Position numbers and translations under genes: made by a program. Source: Candidatus Rokuibacteriota bacterium (GTDB lineage: Bacteria; Methylomirabilota; Methylomirabilia; Rokubacteriales; CSP1-6). Taken from it: a DNA stretch of 39,122 nt. The stretch is from assembly GCA_023249095.1 (NCBI GenBank), contig JAHFDK010000027.1:1-39122 (forward strand). Reading direction: 5' to 3'. The notes beneath the pieces are model-generated. The model was not told where the DNA came from. It searched no databases and saw only the letters and a list, made by a program, of their open reading frames with translations. Below are positions 19,677-28,046 of the stretch, piece by piece (within the stretch, counting starts at the first letter, position 1; each line of letters starts with the position of its first letter).

Positions 19677-19692
19677 TGGCACACTCCGTGAT
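19677..19692 (+). promoter_or_regulatory. candidate sigma-54 (-24/-12) promoter of the diiron oxidase operon
   Basis: TGGCACACTCCGTGAT aligns with TGGCAC-N5-TTGCA/T. The -24 part is perfect, while the -12 part has GA in place of the usual GC. Transcription would start near 19703, 21 nt before the ATG at 19724. A sigma-54 activator gene directly opposite supports it; the -12 mismatch weakens it. Confidence 0.4.
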
Positions 19693-19723
19693 CTTATCCC
19701 CGGCCAGCCAAAAGGAGGACGGC

Positions 19724-20446
19724 ATGGACAACGGTCACGGCACCCTGCGATCGACGATCGAAGCTCTGTTTGCGCACCAGGTTGAGAGCCTGACGGCCTC
19801 CGCCGACTTCCAGGCTCTGGAGAACGGGAGCGCGCCGCCCGGTCAGTACGACGAGTTCATCGAGAACGTGGTGCGTGCGCACCTCCGATCGCCGCAGCTG
19901 CTCGCCTTCCTCTATTCGCTGGCCCCGCCAGCCGCGGCAGCCGATCTCCAGCACAACCTCCTGGAGGAGCTAGGGCTCGAGGAGGAGTCGGCACGGCCGC
20001 ATCCAGATCTGCTGCGGGACCTGCTGACGGGGGCGAGGCTCGGCTGCCGGCTCCCGATCCTCGAGGCCCAGGCCGACGGGGACCTTCGTCGCATCGTGGT
20101 GGAACCGTTGCTCTACGGCACACTGCGTGACGTCGGCCTAGCCGCCCTCACCGAGATCGTTGCGTTCGAGTACATGCTCGCCCGCGTCTCCGGCCGCATC
20201 GCCCGGATGCTGGCCGAGCACCGCGGACTGCCGGCACCGGCGCTCGAGTGGTTCACGCACCATTCCGAGGTGGACATCCGGCACGCCGAGCAGGGCCTGG
20301 CCGACCTCGAGGCCTACGTCCGCTATTACGAGTTCGCCAGCGACGAGGCGCTCACGATCGTGGAGATGACGCTGCGCGAGAACGTCTTCGCGCGGCGCTA
20401 CTTCCGTGATTTCGTGGCGGCGAGCGCGGTCGGAGGCCGGCGATGA
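19724..20446 (+). CDS. heme-oxygenase-like diiron oxidase (iron-containing redox enzyme family)
   Basis: This 240-residue all-helical protein has the ligand pattern of HDO-type diiron enzymes (CADD, UndA, SznF relatives): Glu82 or Glu81 with His93 (NLLEELGLEEES, then ARPHPDLL), Glu149 (IVAFEYM), and His180/Asp184/His187 (HHSEVDIRHAEQG). The last five sites match Chlamydia CADD numbering within a few residues, as recalled. Such enzymes use iron and O2 for C-C cleavage, N-oxygenation or p-aminobenzoate synthesis. The start is 19724, with an AAAGGAGG Shine-Dalgarno, rather than the in-frame GTG at 19688. The stop overlaps the enolase-family ATG (ATGA). Confidence 0.85.
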   Translation: MDNGHGTLRSTIEALFAHQVESLTASADFQALENGSAPPGQYDEFIENVVRAHLRSPQLLAFLYSLAPPAAAADLQHNLLEELGLEEESARPHPDLLRDLLTGARLGCRLPILEAQADGDLRRIVVEPLLYGTLRDVGLAALTEIVAFEYMLARVSGRIARMLAEHRGLPAPALEWFTHHSEVDIRHAEQGLADLEAYVRYYEFASDEALTIVEMTLRENVFARRYFRDFVAASAVGGRR

Positions 20447-21585
20447 GGCTCGTGGCCGCCACGCTCTACGCGCTGCGGATCCCGTTCGTGGAGTCGTTCA
20501 GCCACAGCGCCACCGAGCGGCGCTGGTCCGACTCGGTGGTGGTCCGGGTGCGCGATGAGGCCGGGACCGAGGGGTTCGGCGAGGGAACGCCCCGCCCCTA
20601 CGTTACCGGCGAGATCGTCGAGACGATGCTCGAGCACCTCACGTGCGAGCTGTGGCCGCGGGTGGCCGATCGCGAGTTACCGCCGGCGTGCAACCTGGAG
20701 GCGCTGGCCGCGTTCCTACCCGAGACCAGCCTCGCCGGAGCGATCGCGCCCCACGCGAGCCGGGCCGCGCTCGAGCTTGCCGTCCTCGACTGCGCGCTCC
20801 GGCGCGCCGGGCGCCCGTTGGCGACACTGCTGCCACCCCGTCGGAGCCGGGTGACCTACAGCGGTGTCATCACCGCAGGGCCGATTCCTCGGGCCGTGCA
20901 GCACGCGCGGCAGATGCGGGCGATCGGCCTCCACGACGTCAAGGTCAAGGTCGGGTTCGACGACGACATCGCCCGTGTGACGGCCGTGCGCGAGGCGCTC
21001 GGGCACGACGCCTCGCTGCGTCTCGACGCCAACGGCGCCTGGAGCTTCGAGCGCGCCGTTCACGTGCTGAACGCTGTGGCGCCGCTCGGCATCGCGGCCG
21101 TCGAGCAGCCGCTGCCGCGCGGCCCGGTCGAGGATCTAGCACGGCTGCGGCAGGCCATCCCGGTCCCGATCATGGCCGACGAGTCGCTAGTGACGCCGGC
21201 CGACGCCGAGGCGCTGATCGCCGGCGAGGCCGTGGACCTCTTCAACGTCCGAATCTCGAAGTGCGGCGGTCTCGCCCGCTCGCTCGCCATCGCCGAGCGC
21301 GCCGCCAAGGCGGGAGTCGGCGTTCAGGTCGGAAGCCAGGTCGGCGAGACAGCGATCCTGTCCGCCGCCGGCCGCCATCTCGCCGCGGCGCTGCCCACGG
21401 TCGCGTTCGTCGAGGGCTCGTTCGGCACCCTCCTGCTCGCCGAGGACGTCAGTGTCGAGAGCGTGCGGTTCGGTCATCGCGGCGAAGCGTCGCTGCTGAC
21501 GGGACCGGGCCTCGGTATCCGCGTCGTCGAGGAGCGCCTGCGCCGACGCACCGTGGCCGTGCACGAGCTCACCACAGCGGGATGA
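20443..21585 (+). CDS. enolase-superfamily enzyme, muconate cycloisomerase/dipeptide epimerase subgroup
   Basis: The 380-residue protein has the MLE-subgroup active site: Lys167 and Lys169 (DVKVKVG), metal ligands Asp195 (LRLDANGAW), Glu221 (VEQPLP) and Asp246 (MADESL), and Lys273 (ISKCGG) on the other face. The two-lysine arrangement fits muconate cycloisomerase, o-succinylbenzoate synthase, N-succinylamino acid racemase and dipeptide epimerase, which all remove an alpha proton next to a carboxylate. Specificity cannot be told from sequence. It is translationally coupled to the diiron oxidase and followed after 1 bp by the GH3 gene. Confidence 0.9.
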   Translation: MRLVAATLYALRIPFVESFSHSATERRWSDSVVVRVRDEAGTEGFGEGTPRPYVTGEIVETMLEHLTCELWPRVADRELPPACNLEALAAFLPETSLAGAIAPHASRAALELAVLDCALRRAGRPLATLLPPRRSRVTYSGVITAGPIPRAVQHARQMRAIGLHDVKVKVGFDDDIARVTAVREALGHDASLRLDANGAWSFERAVHVLNAVAPLGIAAVEQPLPRGPVEDLARLRQAIPVPIMADESLVTPADAEALIAGEAVDLFNVRISKCGGLARSLAIAERAAKAGVGVQVGSQVGETAILSAAGRHLAAALPTVAFVEGSFGTLLLAEDVSVESVRFGHRGEASLLTGPGLGIRVVEERLRRRTVAVHELTTAG

Positions 21586-21586
21586 C

Positions 21587-23332
21587 ATGGGACGGCTACT
21601 CGGACACGCGATCGCGGCCCAGCAATGGCTTCATCACCGTGCTTTCGAAGCGGCGACTCGCGACCCTGAGGAAGCGCAGGCCCGGGTCTTGCGCACCCTG
21701 CTTCGCGACAACGCCGACACGGTCTTCGGCCGTGAGCACGGGTTCGCGACGATCGGGTCGGCGGCCGAGTACGCGCAGCGCGTGCCGATCCGCGACTACG
21801 AGGCGCTGCGGCCCTACATTGGCCGCATCACTGCGGGCGAGCCGCGTGTCCTGACCGCGGAGCCGCCGTTCATGTTCACGACGACGAGCGGCACGACTGG
21901 AGAGCCGAAGTTCATCCCGGTGACTGCCGCCTGGGCGCACGGGATGGCCTCGCTCATGCGGCTCTGGACCTTCTACGCCCTGCGAGACCACCCCGGGATG
22001 CTCGGCCACCGCGTGCTGACGATCGTGGGCCCGGCCACCGAGGGCGTCACCACCGGCGGTCTGCCGTACGGCGCGATGACCGGACTGACGTATCAGCGCC
22101 TGCCGTGGCTCATCCGGCGGCAGCACGCCTTGCCGTACGCCGCCGCGCTTATTCGCGATCACGAGACGCGCTACTTCGTCGCGTTGCGCATGGCGCTAGA
22201 GCGATCGATCTCGTCGATCGGCACGCCGAACCCCAGTACGTTGCTGCGGCTCGCCGACATCGCGGCGCGCCGGGGCGACGAGGTAATCCGCGCGATCCAC
22301 GACGGCACGCTCGGGGTGACCAAGGTCGAGCCGATGCTCGGGACGGGCGTGACCGGCCTCGAGATCCGCGCCGCGCTCGCGGCCAGGCTCCGCCCCAACC
22401 GTCAGCGAGCGGCACTCCTCGCGGGCGTGGCCGGGCGTCGGAACCGGCTGGTCCTCGGCGACTGCTGGCCCGAGCTGTCGCTCGTCGCCTGCTGGCTCGG
22501 GGGCAGCGCGGGGATCCAGGCACGTCATCTGGAGGCGCACTTCGGCCCTCAGATCGCCCGGCGTGACCTCGGGCTCGTCGCCAGCGAGGGGCGCTTCACC
22601 ATCCCCGTCGAGGACGACTCCGCCGCGGGCGTCCTCGCCGTCCACTCCAACTTCTACGAGTTCGTCGCCGAGCAGGACATCGACGACCCGGCGCCCCGCA
22701 GGCTTCTCTGTCACGAGCTGGCTGAGGGGCGCCGGTACTACCTGATCGTGACTGGCGCGAACGGACTCTACCGCTACGACCTGAACGACGTCGTGGAGGT
22801 CCGCGGCTTCCACGAGCGCGCACCCAAGGTGGCCTTCGTCCGCAAGGGCCGGGACATGCTGAACATCACCGGCGAGAAGCTGCACCTGAACCACGTCCTG
22901 CACGCGGTGCGGGCCGCAGAGCGCACCACGGGGCTCGGCGTCTGGCAGTTCCGCCTGATCCCGGACGTCGAGGCAGCGCGCTACGACCTCCTGGTCGAGC
23001 TGCCCTGCTCCGCCGAGGCCGGGAGCACGCTTGCGGATTTCGCGGCGGCGTTCGATCGCGGTCTCGCCGCAGTCAATACCGAGTACGAGTCCAAGCGTGC
23101 TTCCGAACGACTGGCGCTGCCGCGGCTCTGCGTCATGCGCCAGGGCTGGTCCGAGCGGCTCTGCCGGGAGGAGTTCGAGCGCGGCCGGCGCGAGATTCAG
23201 CACAAGTGGAGCGTCATGCGTCCGGAGTGGGACGACACGAGCCGGGCCGAGGTCCTTCAGCGCCTTGACGGGCTCAAGCGGTGCTCGTCGCGAGCAAGGC
23301 CAGCTGGCGATCGTGGAGATGCGCCAGCGTGA
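21587..23332 (+). CDS. GH3 family acyl-adenylating (acyl-acid amido synthetase-like) enzyme
   Basis: The 581-residue protein belongs to the GH3 auxin-responsive promoter family of the ANL adenylating superfamily. Seen are the phosphate loop TTTSGTTGEPKFIPV (about 98-112), the GTPNPSTLL region, LVASEGRFTIP, the YRYDLNDVVEV block that holds the ATP-ribose aspartate, FVRKGRDMLNITGEKL, and a C-terminal domain ending in MRPEWDD. Plant GH3 enzymes activate a carboxylic acid with ATP and join it to an amino acid; bacterial relatives are mostly unassigned. The last 20 codons overlap the convergent DUF2238 gene by 59 bp. It likely activates a product or precursor of the two upstream enzymes. Confidence 0.88.
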   Translation: MGRLLGHAIAAQQWLHHRAFEAATRDPEEAQARVLRTLLRDNADTVFGREHGFATIGSAAEYAQRVPIRDYEALRPYIGRITAGEPRVLTAEPPFMFTTTSGTTGEPKFIPVTAAWAHGMASLMRLWTFYALRDHPGMLGHRVLTIVGPATEGVTTGGLPYGAMTGLTYQRLPWLIRRQHALPYAAALIRDHETRYFVALRMALERSISSIGTPNPSTLLRLADIAARRGDEVIRAIHDGTLGVTKVEPMLGTGVTGLEIRAALAARLRPNRQRAALLAGVAGRRNRLVLGDCWPELSLVACWLGGSAGIQARHLEAHFGPQIARRDLGLVASEGRFTIPVEDDSAAGVLAVHSNFYEFVAEQDIDDPAPRRLLCHELAEGRRYYLIVTGANGLYRYDLNDVVEVRGFHERAPKVAFVRKGRDMLNITGEKLHLNHVLHAVRAAERTTGLGVWQFRLIPDVEAARYDLLVELPCSAEAGSTLADFAAAFDRGLAAVNTEYESKRASERLALPRLCVMRQGWSERLCREEFERGRREIQHKWSVMRPEWDDTSRAEVLQRLDGLKRCSSRARPAGDRGDAPA

Positions 23333-23933
23333 TCTGGGAGAGGACTGAGCCGACCAGCGCCAGGAACATGTCCCATTGGGTGTCCCAAGGGTCTCCCTGG
23401 GTGCCGAGAAACGCCTGCGCCGCTTCGCCCGTAGCGAGCGCCGTCCACCACTCGATCAGCTCGTAGAGAGCACTGACCGCCAGGGCGACGGCCGTCACGA
23501 GCACGAAGAGCCAGCCGCCGGACCTGAGCGGCGTGCGACGCAAGAGGATCTCGCGAATCAGGACCGCCGGAATGAAGCCCTGCGCGAAGTGGCCCAGCCG
23601 GTCGTAGTGGTTCCGCGCCAGCCCGAGCCAGTCCTTGACCCAGTGGCCGAGCGGAACCTCGGCGTACGTGTAGTGCCCGCCGAGCATGAGCACTGCGGCG
23701 TGAACGAACAGCAACCGGTAGAGCAGCGGGGTGAGCGGAAAGCGCATGTACGTCACGACGAGCAGGGGCGCGCCGATGAGGACCGGCCCAGTCTCCAGAA
23801 ACCATGTGAAGCGATCGCGCGGACCGATTCCCGACAGGACCAGCAGGGCGACCCCGGCAACGAGCAGACCCACCGGTTCACCATGACGTCGGGGAGCTCG
23901 CGAAGACACTCGGTCGCCTCCCTCGAAGGTCAC
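23274..23933 (-). CDS. DUF2238 (YjdF-like) membrane protein
   Basis: The 219-residue protein has about six hydrophobic segments and the DUF2238 signatures HYTYAEVPLGHWV, NHYDRLGHFAQGFIPA, SALYELIEWW and GTQGDPWDTQWDMFLALVGS. Members are inner-membrane proteins of unknown function; the conserved His/Asp/Glu/Trp residues hint at a catalytic or metal site. Its ATG overlaps the PAP2 stop (ATGA), and its 3' end runs 59 bp into the convergent GH3 gene. It is the last gene of a lipid-related operon. Confidence 0.88.
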   Translation of the reverse strand: MTFEGGDRVSSRAPRRHGEPVGLLVAGVALLVLSGIGPRDRFTWFLETGPVLIGAPLLVVTYMRFPLTPLLYRLLFVHAAVLMLGGHYTYAEVPLGHWVKDWLGLARNHYDRLGHFAQGFIPAVLIREILLRRTPLRSGGWLFVLVTAVALAVSALYELIEWWTALATGEAAQAFLGTQGDPWDTQWDMFLALVGSVLSQITLAHLHDRQLALLATSTA

Positions 23934-24589
23934 GCCCCGACCAGAGCGACCAGGATACGATCACAAGTCGGCGCGATGGTCTCGGCGACGCCCGCCACCC
24001 ATAGGGCAGTCACGATAGCCGCGAAGACGTCCATCGTGTAGTGTGCCCGAAGAACGAGAACCGTTGTTGCCTCAATGACCGCGATCGCGACACCGAGAGC
24101 GAGAAAACCCGGACCCCCCAGCCTCGCCAACTCGATGCCGCCATAAACCGCGAGTGCCGTGTGACCGGAAAAGAACAGATCCGTGGCCGTTCCATAGGTC
24201 ACGAGCAGCGAGGGCACGCCAGGGCGACGCCAGATCATCCCGTCGGGCGGCGGCAGCGCGCACAGGCCCTGGCACATCTGCCGCAACGCATAGAGGATCA
24301 GAAGACCCAAGAATGGGCGAAGGCTCGGTCCGAAGATCGATCGCGCGATGATGAACAGCCCGAGCGCGTCGATAATGGCGGAGGTGGTGACCAGGAGCGC
24401 GTTGGCGGTGGGCGGATGCCCGTGGAGGTACCGGTTCAGGCGCGCGGTCAGCTGGTGAAGGCCGTCGCCGATGCGACCCGCGGGCCACGCCCGCTGTCCG
24501 ATGAGGCGCTGCGTCCAGAACCAGCCGACCAGGCCGGCCACGACCAGACCGAGGCGCACGGCCCACAGCGCCGGCGTCGCTTCGCTCAT
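23930..24589 (-). CDS. PAP2-like phosphatase, sphingomyelin-synthase-related type
   Basis: The 219-residue membrane protein has the two C-terminal catalytic motifs of PAP2/lipid phosphatases: DLFFSGHTALAVYG (nucleophile-assisting His) and LRAHYTMDVFAAI (catalytic His and Asp). The preceding LCALPPPDGMIWRR fits the PAP2_C group that includes sphingomyelin synthases. Expected reactions are dephosphorylation of, or head-group exchange on, lipid phosphates at the membrane. A GGAGGG Shine-Dalgarno precedes the ATG. It sits between a PlsC-like acyltransferase and DUF2238 genes. Confidence 0.82.
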   Translation of the reverse strand: MSEATPALWAVRLGLVVAGLVGWFWTQRLIGQRAWPAGRIGDGLHQLTARLNRYLHGHPPTANALLVTTSAIIDALGLFIIARSIFGPSLRPFLGLLILYALRQMCQGLCALPPPDGMIWRRPGVPSLLVTYGTATDLFFSGHTALAVYGGIELARLGGPGFLALGVAIAVIEATTVLVLRAHYTMDVFAAIVTALWVAGVAETIAPTCDRILVALVGA

Positions 24590-24655
24590 CTCAGCCCTCC
24601 CTTGTTGATCGTCGTGAGCACACCGAGGATGACGCCGGGTGAGCGCGACCAGCGA

Positions 24656-26086
24656 CTACCGGGCATCGCGTGTACCGTGGCTCAAAACCTCCGGGGGCAC
24701 TCGATCGGCCAGCGCGCGCAACTCCTCGGCCAGCGTGCGACGCTCGTCGAGGAGCCGCCGGTGGAGATCACGGTCGGCGAGGAATCGGAGGAACGCTCGT
24801 GCCTGTCCGGCCACGCGGCCGAGCCGCTCCCGCCAGGCGAGCGCCAGGAGCCCGGACGGCGCCAGCAGCAGCAGGAACGCCAGGAGCGGAGCGAGGCCTG
24901 CGAGCCGCCAGACGAGCCAGCCTTCGACACCCCAGAGGAGCGGATAGATGACGAGGCCGACCGCCATCTTGTCAGTCGCTTCCTCCTCGAGGGTTCGGCC
25001 GAGCCACGGCACGATCTGTCCCGTCATCCAGTAGGGCACGGCGTGACACGCGATCCCCCAGCACGCCAGAGGGAGGCCGAGCGCCAGCCACAGCACGTTG
25101 GCCGCGACGTAGAAGACCATGAGGCGGGCGGTGTACGTCTGGCCAAGCTGCTCGCTCGCGATCCCGACCTCGTCGAGGTGACCTCGATACCGCTCGACCC
25201 TGCGACGCAGTTCGGCCACGAGCTGTGGCTCCCGCTCGCCGAGATAGCGCGCTGCCCGCATGACCTGCCGCTTCCACGCCAGCGCTTGCTCCGCGATCTT
25301 GTCGGACGCCGGACCAGGCTCACCACGACGCGCCGCCTCCTCCCACCACGCGCGTTCGAGGACCGCGAGCAGGCCGAGCGTGTAGTGGTCCTCCGCCTCG
25401 ACGATCCGCTCGCCAATCGACTCCGTCAGACGAGCGGTGATCACCCTGACCGACTCCTCGGGTCGCTCACGGTGCGAGGCGAAGGCATCGGCCGTTGCCA
25501 CCGGCGCACCAATCGTGAGCTGCACGGAGGCCGACCGAAAGATTCCTGGATCATGAAAGACGATGCCGACAGGCAATAGCGTCACCGGGTGGGGTCCGCC
25601 GGCGGCGCGTTCCAACCCGAGGGCCAGGCGCGCGGCACCCGTCCGAAGCGGCAGCAGGATCGGCTGCGGCTGCGTGCGCCCCTCGGGAAAGATCAGGACG
25701 ACGCCGCCCGCTCGCAGCGCGTCGATCGCGGCGGTGAACATCGCCTCATTCCTCCGCGGATCGTCGCCGGCCTCGAGGCGTCGGTTCACGGGCACTGCGC
25801 CCAACATGCGCAGCAGAGGGCCGACGAGAGGATGGCGAAAGAGAGGCGCGTTGGCCAGCACGGTGACGGCTCGGGGAACGGTTGCGATGATGAGCATGGC
25901 GTCGACCACCGAGTTGTGGTGGTTGGCGGCGACGATCACGCCGCCGTCGGGCGGAATCCGCTCACGCCCGACGACGTCGATCCGACGGTAGAAGAGCCAC
26001 AGCAGAAACCGGATCATCATTCGGACGAGGCGATAGGCGATCGTCCCCTGCGTTTTCCTGGCCCGCGGAGAGCTGGTGGAATGCAT
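24656..26086 (-). CDS. 1-acyl-sn-glycerol-3-phosphate acyltransferase-like protein (PlsC domain)
   Basis: The PlsC domain occupies about residues 25-215, with the HX4D motif NHHNSVVD at about 55-62, the acyl-acceptor motif FPEGRTQ and a GAVPVNRR block. The remaining half (to 476) holds charged helices and two or three hydrophobic segments near 310-420. The long C-terminal extension differs from classic PlsC (about 250 residues) and resembles the larger membrane acyltransferases found next to lipid-modifying genes. It should move an acyl chain to a glycerol-phosphate-like acceptor. GGAG lies 6 nt before the ATG. It is the first gene of the operon with PAP2 and DUF2238. Confidence 0.86.
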   Translation of the reverse strand: MHSTSSPRARKTQGTIAYRLVRMMIRFLLWLFYRRIDVVGRERIPPDGGVIVAANHHNSVVDAMLIIATVPRAVTVLANAPLFRHPLVGPLLRMLGAVPVNRRLEAGDDPRRNEAMFTAAIDALRAGGVVLIFPEGRTQPQPILLPLRTGAARLALGLERAAGGPHPVTLLPVGIVFHDPGIFRSASVQLTIGAPVATADAFASHRERPEESVRVITARLTESIGERIVEAEDHYTLGLLAVLERAWWEEAARRGEPGPASDKIAEQALAWKRQVMRAARYLGEREPQLVAELRRRVERYRGHLDEVGIASEQLGQTYTARLMVFYVAANVLWLALGLPLACWGIACHAVPYWMTGQIVPWLGRTLEEEATDKMAVGLVIYPLLWGVEGWLVWRLAGLAPLLAFLLLLAPSGLLALAWRERLGRVAGQARAFLRFLADRDLHRRLLDERRTLAEELRALADRVPPEVLSHGTRDAR

Positions 26087-26218
26087 GCGGCTCCAACCCT
26101 ATCCGATGCCGCCCGTGAGCGGGGTAGACATTCAGCCGGTTGCCAGCTGCGCGAGCCTCGCCTCTGCCCGGCGGAGGTGGGGAACCCAGCGCCCAGCTAG
26201 CGCCAGAACTCTGTCTGA

Positions 26219-26494
26219 TCAGAGAAGTCCGAGCCTTCGAAGGACTACGTCACTTATCGGCTCCGCGGGGCGATCAGCCACCGGATTCACCCCTCTGTCT
26301 CGAGGACGCGACACCTCCGTGGCCTCCATGTAGCGTGTAAAGAGCACGAAGCAACTCACGAGGCCGACGAGCACCAGCGTCGGAACGGCCAACTCCCGAG
26401 CGGTGAGCGACCACACTCCCTTTGACGCGCGGGGCTTCCGAACGGTCGCACTCGCTTGCACGCGCGCTTCCGGCTTTTTGAAGAACGTCTCCAT
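26219..26494 (-). CDS. small single-helix membrane protein, hypothetical
   Basis: I set the start at 26494 because GGGAGGAAAGC directly precedes that ATG, although the frame is open to 26635. The 91-residue product has a basic N-terminus (METFFKKPEARVQ), one membrane helix (ELAVPTLVLVGLVSCFVLFT) and a soluble tail ending in VVLRRLGLL. No family is recognised. It could be a membrane anchor or a small regulator. Confidence 0.6.
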   Translation of the reverse strand: METFFKKPEARVQASATVRKPRASKGVWSLTARELAVPTLVLVGLVSCFVLFTRYMEATEVSRPRDRGVNPVADRPAEPISDVVLRRLGLL

Positions 26495-26531
26495 GCTTTC
26501 CTCCCTGGACCTCACCACGGGGGTGCGAAGC

Positions 26532-26921
26532 TCATCGCGTCGCCACCCCTCCGAAACGAATGACGGTATACCCCAGCGCGTACACCTCGCCCGGGCGCAC
26601 GCGGCGCTCCGCGCGGCGCCGCTCGTCGGGCGCACGTTGCCGGGCTCGACGGCGCTCGCCTCGGCGCCGATCCACTATCACCTTCACCCCGCGGACGCCG
26701 GCAAACCGCCGTTGAAGGAACTCAAACAGCGCCGCCTCCTTCGGATTCACCACCAACAGCAGCTGCACTCCCGGGAACGAGCGTGACGGCAAGGTACGAC
26801 GAAATTCCAGCGCGTGGCGCCGGCAGATGCCGTGGGTCACGGCCGGATCGTCGAGGGGCTCGCGCTCGCCCAGATCCGCCGGTCGCCCCTCGCGCTCGCA
26901 CCACGGACATTTGACTTTCAC
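26532..26921 (-). CDS. small zinc-ribbon-like protein with arginine-rich segment, hypothetical
   Basis: The likely start is the GTG at 26921 (GGGAGAG about 12 nt upstream), giving about 129 residues beginning VKVKCPWCEREG. A CPWC pair and a later HGICRRH form a possible zinc site (CxxC...CxxxH). The middle (FPGVQLLLVVNPKEAALFEF, then LQRRFAGV) looks like an alpha/beta fold, and VIVDRRRGERRR begins a very basic stretch before a conserved-looking GEVYALGYTVIRFGG end. It may bind nucleic acid. The function is unknown and the start uncertain (ATG 27005 is the alternative). Confidence 0.55.
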   Translation of the reverse strand: MKVKCPWCEREGRPADLGEREPLDDPAVTHGICRRHALEFRRTLPSRSFPGVQLLLVVNPKEAALFEFLQRRFAGVRGVKVIVDRRRGERRRARQRAPDERRRAERRVRPGEVYALGYTVIRFGGVATR

Positions 26922-27267
26922 GCCTCGCAGCTCTCCCGGCGTCGCGCCTCTCGGGCATCGAGAGCGTTCGGCCAAAGGTGTGGAAGAGCACGCGCAATGC
27001 CACACAATTCCGGATTTCCAGGAAAATTGCGGTGCCGCGTTCTCACGAACTTAGCGTGAGCGGTTGTGATACGCGCGCTTCGCCGACTTGGCAGACGGTG
27101 GCCATTGTGGCCAGCAGTGGTCGATGAATGAAAACTCGTTCGGCCAGGAGGAGGTCCGTTGGGGATGGTGGTCGTGACGATCTGCCCGTCTGCACGTGGC
27201 CGGCTCACCGCTGAGCCGGCCGCGCGCTCGATGGATCCGCGCGAGACTTTGGTCCCGACGATCCCCG

Positions 27268-27359
27268 CTGATGCGAATATTTCTGAACGCGATGCCCTGC
27301 CCGGGGTAGGACTGAATGCCGACGTGGCCCGCCGGGTTCCCGGCTACAGTGCCGATCCC
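27268..27359 (-). pseudogene. remnant of a DUF1080/LamG-like domain
   Basis: The minus strand reads GIGTVAGNPAGHVGIQSYPG followed by QGIAFRNIRIS. Closing sequences of the form GHIGLQ...VxFRNIRI are typical of DUF1080 (3-keto-disaccharide hydrolase, concanavalin-like) domains. Only this end block is present, followed by unrelated sequence. Confidence 0.4.
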
Positions 27360-27534
27360 CCGCTCAAGTGTTTCAACCAATGCGAGCTTGGGTGCCGACA
27401 GGCTCTAAATGAGGTGATCCTGACGACAGGTGGTTGGAAAGGCGGACCCGTAAGGCGTGGATTCGCGGCTGGTGACGGGGGATGCTCTGGCTGTTGCTCG
27501 TCGAGCGCGGATGTCGACGGACCCGCTCGACGGT

Positions 27535-27810
27535 CTACTGGATTCGCGCGAGGAAACCGAAGCTCGGGTGTGAGAGGAACGTCCCGCTCTTGGCGACGCC
27601 CACGTTTGCCCACAGGAAATCGCCCCGCCCGAGGAGATCGACGACCTCCTCGGGCTCACGCGGATGCTCGAACGCGCTCGTGAAGAGGTTGCCGAAGCCG
27701 CACGGCACCGGCAGGAAGGGGACCGACAGCCTGATGGATGCGGCGGCGGACTCGCTGAGCGTCGCGTCATCACCGATCGCGACTCTGCTCAGCAGTCGTG
27801 AATGGACTGT
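27535..27810 (-). pseudogene. remnant of a diacylglycerol kinase-like (DAGK_cat) gene
   Basis: Between a TAA (27811-27813) and a TAG stop, the minus strand reads VAIGDDATLSESAAASIRLS, then VPFLPVPCGFGNLFTSAFEH and a DPEEAV-like PREPEEVVDLLGRG. This parallels GGDGTLNEV...PLGVIPGGTGNDFA...DPEEAVDLLLRG of the DAGK/YegS catalytic domain. The glycine-rich loop is altered (GDD for GDG) and the start and C-terminal half are missing, so it cannot be active. Confidence 0.45.
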
Positions 27811-27932
27811 TTACCGAAACGATCTGGCTTAAGGGGGGTGAAGTGGTCCAGACTCGCGGAGCGGTGAAGATCGGGGACAAGGCGATCCCTCACCGCAGCC
27901 GTCGTCTTAGAGACAGCTTGTCGAGAAAATAA

Positions 27933-28046
27933 CAGCAGCTCCTCCGGCATGGCGACACCGGGCTCTTCGTGATGGAGAAGACCGACCTGGCTCTCCCCGG
28001 CACCCTGCCTATCGTCCTGACGCAGACCTATCGCCAGAATCGCTGA
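27933..28046 (+). pseudogene. remnant of an RHS-repeat protein
   Basis: Between a TAA (27930-27932) and a TGA the frame reads QQLLRHGDTGLFVMEKTDLA followed by LPGTLPIVLTQTYRQN. The pattern TGLFVxEKTDLxLPGxLPIxLTRTYRQND begins the DUF6531/RHS core region. A stop follows immediately. RHS genes are large polymorphic toxins; only this 38-codon piece remains. Confidence 0.55.

Noticed and set aside
27159..27683. 174-codon plus-strand frame with a GGAGG upstream
   Set aside because: It begins at TTG, has no recognisable domain, and overlaps minus-strand fragments that do resemble families.
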